Shown here: positions 31,557 to 32,862 of the stretch, in pieces | How positions within the stretch are numbered: the stretch's first letter is position 1 | How the letters are laid out: each line of letters begins with the position of its first letter | Assembly: GCA_017650365.1 (NCBI GenBank) | Contig: JAGCEZ010000027.1 | Coordinates: 1-32,862, forward strand | DNA: 32,862 nt | Direction of reading: 5' to 3' | Source of the DNA: Fibrobacterales bacterium | GTDB taxonomy: Bacteria; Fibrobacterota; Fibrobacteria; Fibrobacterales; CADBQJ01 | Made by a program: the position numbers and the translations under genes | Notes under the pieces: generated by a model | The model's database searches: none | Told to the model about the DNA's origin: nothing | The model's input: only the letters and a program-made list of their open reading frames with translations

Positions 31557-31575
31557 TTTGAACACCCTTTGAGCA
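31557..31575. repeat. Direct repeat TTTGAACA / TTTGAGCA, possible operator
   Basis: TTTGAACA (31557-31564) and TTTGAGCA (31568-31575) are near-identical octamers 11 bases apart, about one helical turn, midway between the divergent TIGR02147 and CotH start codons. Such spacing fits a dimeric regulator on one DNA face. Function is inferred only. Confidence 0.4.
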
Positions 31576-31630
31576 AATCGCGGACCGCCCGAAACGGCCC
31601 GTTTTCGCGGGGTCGGCGGGAGGCGGATTC

Positions 31631-31636
31631 TAGATT
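31631..31636 (+). promoter_or_regulatory. -10 box directly before the CotH start codon
   Basis: TAGATT (31631-31636), then TGGTCC, then ATG 31643. The six-base gap puts +1 exactly on the A of ATG, with no ribosome site, which predicts a leaderless mRNA. TAGATTTGG matches the TAnnTTTG pattern in full. Confidence 0.6.
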
Positions 31637-31642
31637 TGGTCC

Positions 31643-32862
31643 ATGTTCCCGCGCCCCGCCACGCCGTTCGCGGCCATCGCAGCAGCTGTCCTTCTCCTGG
31701 CCGGGTGCTCCCTGTTCGACCCCTCCGAGACGCCCGAAAGGGAGCGCGGCGAGGCGTTCGAGGTCGGCCTCTTCGACGAGGGGCGCGTTCCGCGGTTCGA
31801 GCTCTCCGTGAAGGAGGCGGACTGGGCGTGGCTGAACGTGAGCGAGAACGCGCTGAAGGAGGAGTGCGTCCCCGCGACGCTGGCGATCGACGGCGTGGAG
31901 ATCGGCAAGGTCGGCGTGCGGTACAAGGGATCCAACTCCCTGCACCAGTGTTTCAAGGCGGGCAAGGCGCCCTGCCCCAGGGCGTCGCTGAAAATCGAAT
32001 TCGACGGATATCGCGGCAGGACGCGCGTCGACGGCATGCGCAAGATCAATCTCCATTGGCCGCTGAACGACGACTCCATGCTGCGGGAGAGGCTGACCTA
32101 CCGACTCTTCCGCGAGATGGGGGTCGAGACGTCGCGCGCCGCGCACGCCGCGCTCTCCGTCAACGGCGAACCTTTCGGGCTCTATGCGATGGTAGAGCAG
32201 ATCGACGAGGCGTTCCTGGAGGACCGATGGGGAAGCGCTGCCGGCGCGGACAATCTCTGGAAGGAGATCTGGCCCCGGGAAGTCCACCGGGACTGGACCG
32301 CGCAAATCAAGCAAGGAACGCTTCTCGGCCAGGCCGGCGTCGAAGAGTTCGCGAAGGCGCTGCGCGAAGCGGCCGCGACCGGAAACAGAGAGCTCTTCGA
32401 GCGCCACGCCGATCCCGAACAGGCGCTGAACTACCTCGCGGTGGACGTCGTCTCCGACAACGTCGACGGCTACCGGACGTTCTACTGCCACGGAGACGCC
32501 GCTGTGCTGGAGGATTGCGTTCCGCACAACTTCTACTGGCGCCAGTCCTGGCCGGAAAACCGCTTCACGTTGATCCCCTGGGACCACAATTCGACGTTCC
32601 TCGTGAACCCGTGGCTGACGGCGCCCGAGTGGAACGACACAACCGTCTCCTGCGACACGCTTCTGCCGATCGAAGGCCGGCGGCTTTGGCACGCCGGGTG
32701 CGATCCGTACTTCAAGGCGTTGCGGACGCTCTATCCCGACGAGTGGAAGGCGGCGCTGAAGCGGCTCGCGAAGGGCCCGATGTCGGGCTATCTCGTCGAA
32801 CGGTGGCTGAAGGAGTGGAAGAACGAGATCGAACCGTTCGTGGACGAGGACACGCTGTTCCA
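31643..32862 (+). CDS. CotH kinase-like lipoprotein (3' end outside window)
   Basis: At least 406 residues, with no stop before the window edge. MFPRPATPFAAIAAAVLLLAGCS is a lipoprotein signal with C22 in LAGC. The body follows the CotH family: VRYKGSNS (substrate-side loop), KINLHWPLNDDSMLRERLTYRLFREMG, LSVNGEPFGLYAMVEQIDEAFL, and IPWDHNSTF, which matches the WDxxxxF metal-binding segment of CotH kinases. CotH of Bacillus phosphorylates spore-coat proteins. Bacterial relatives are often exported or anchored to the outer membrane and may modify surface proteins or belong to cellulosome-like systems. The role here is unknown. It is divergent from the TIGR02147 gene, and its promoter box predicts a leaderless mRNA. 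Confidence 0.85.
   Translation, partial: MFPRPATPFAAIAAAVLLLAGCSLFDPSETPERERGEAFEVGLFDEGRVPRFELSVKEADWAWLNVSENALKEECVPATLAIDGVEIGKVGVRYKGSNSLHQCFKAGKAPCPRASLKIEFDGYRGRTRVDGMRKINLHWPLNDDSMLRERLTYRLFREMGVETSRAAHAALSVNGEPFGLYAMVEQIDEAFLEDRWGSAAGADNLWKEIWPREVHRDWTAQIKQGTLLGQAGVEEFAKALREAAATGNRELFERHADPEQALNYLAVDVVSDNVDGYRTFYCHGDAAVLEDCVPHNFYWRQSWPENRFTLIPWDHNSTFLVNPWLTAPEWNDTTVSCDTLLPIEGRRLWHAGCDPYFKALRTLYPDEWKAALKRLAKGPMSGYLVERWLKEWKNEIEPFVDEDTLF

Noticed and set aside
1-32862. CRISPR arrays, insertion sequences, integrases or attachment sites
   Set aside because: No regularly spaced repeats, transposase or recombinase motifs, or target-site duplications were seen. The tRNA-Asn gene has no adjacent integrase or duplicated 3' end.

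Overview
This is one continuous stretch of a high-GC bacterial chromosome, densely coded on both strands, and it contains no mobile element or CRISPR array that I can see. The best-supported guess for the organism is a member of the Fibrobacterota or a close relative in the FCB group. The clues are a TIGR02147-family protein (a family expanded in Fibrobacter and also found in Bdellovibrio), type III glutamine synthetase, a long three-domain IspG, many secreted glycan-acting lipoproteins, a CotH-type lipoprotein, and promoter boxes resembling the Bacteroidetes TAnnTTTG element. This is inference, because no 16S sequence is present.

Layout. Positions 1-141 hold the 3' end of a 5S rRNA and its terminator. 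Next are an iron-sulfur-flavoprotein-like reductase (157-696) and a secreted GH81 endo-beta-1,3-glucanase (899-3394). Type III glutamine synthetase (3464-5635, minus) is divergent from an aldo/keto reductase and a small two-helix membrane protein (5761-7134). A minus-strand operon follows, in transcription order: HD-GYP membrane protein, fmt, rsmB, and two outer-membrane beta-barrel candidates (12764 down to 7156). Upstream of it lies tRNA-Asn with its own promoter and terminator. An orphan MlaD/MCE protein (minus) is divergent from ispG, and ispG is followed by a phosphoglycerate-dehydrogenase homologue with an ACT domain (16028-17221). A large GHL10-type lipoprotein (17375-19939, minus) is divergent from a complete recC-recB-recD operon (20067-29297). 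The window ends with a TIGR02147 protein translationally coupled to a lipoprotein (minus), divergent from a CotH-like lipoprotein cut by the window edge (31643-32862).

Functional themes. Housekeeping genes (nitrogen assimilation, isoprenoid synthesis, serine synthesis, translation initiation, rRNA methylation, double-strand break repair) alternate with envelope and polysaccharide genes. Gene pairs within transcription units are tightly coupled, by 1- to 8-base overlaps or 2- to 9-base gaps.

The most interesting signal is in the promoters. Eleven transcription units have a TAnnTT box (three of them, two TAGATT and one TACCTT, followed by TGG). In four of them (aldo/keto reductase, MlaD, TIGR02147, CotH) the box lies only 6-8 bases before the start codon, which predicts leaderless mRNAs. 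A second signal is the markedly lower GC of the recCBD operon compared with its neighbours. A third is an 8-base direct repeat spaced by one helical turn between the TIGR02147 and CotH genes, which could be an operator.
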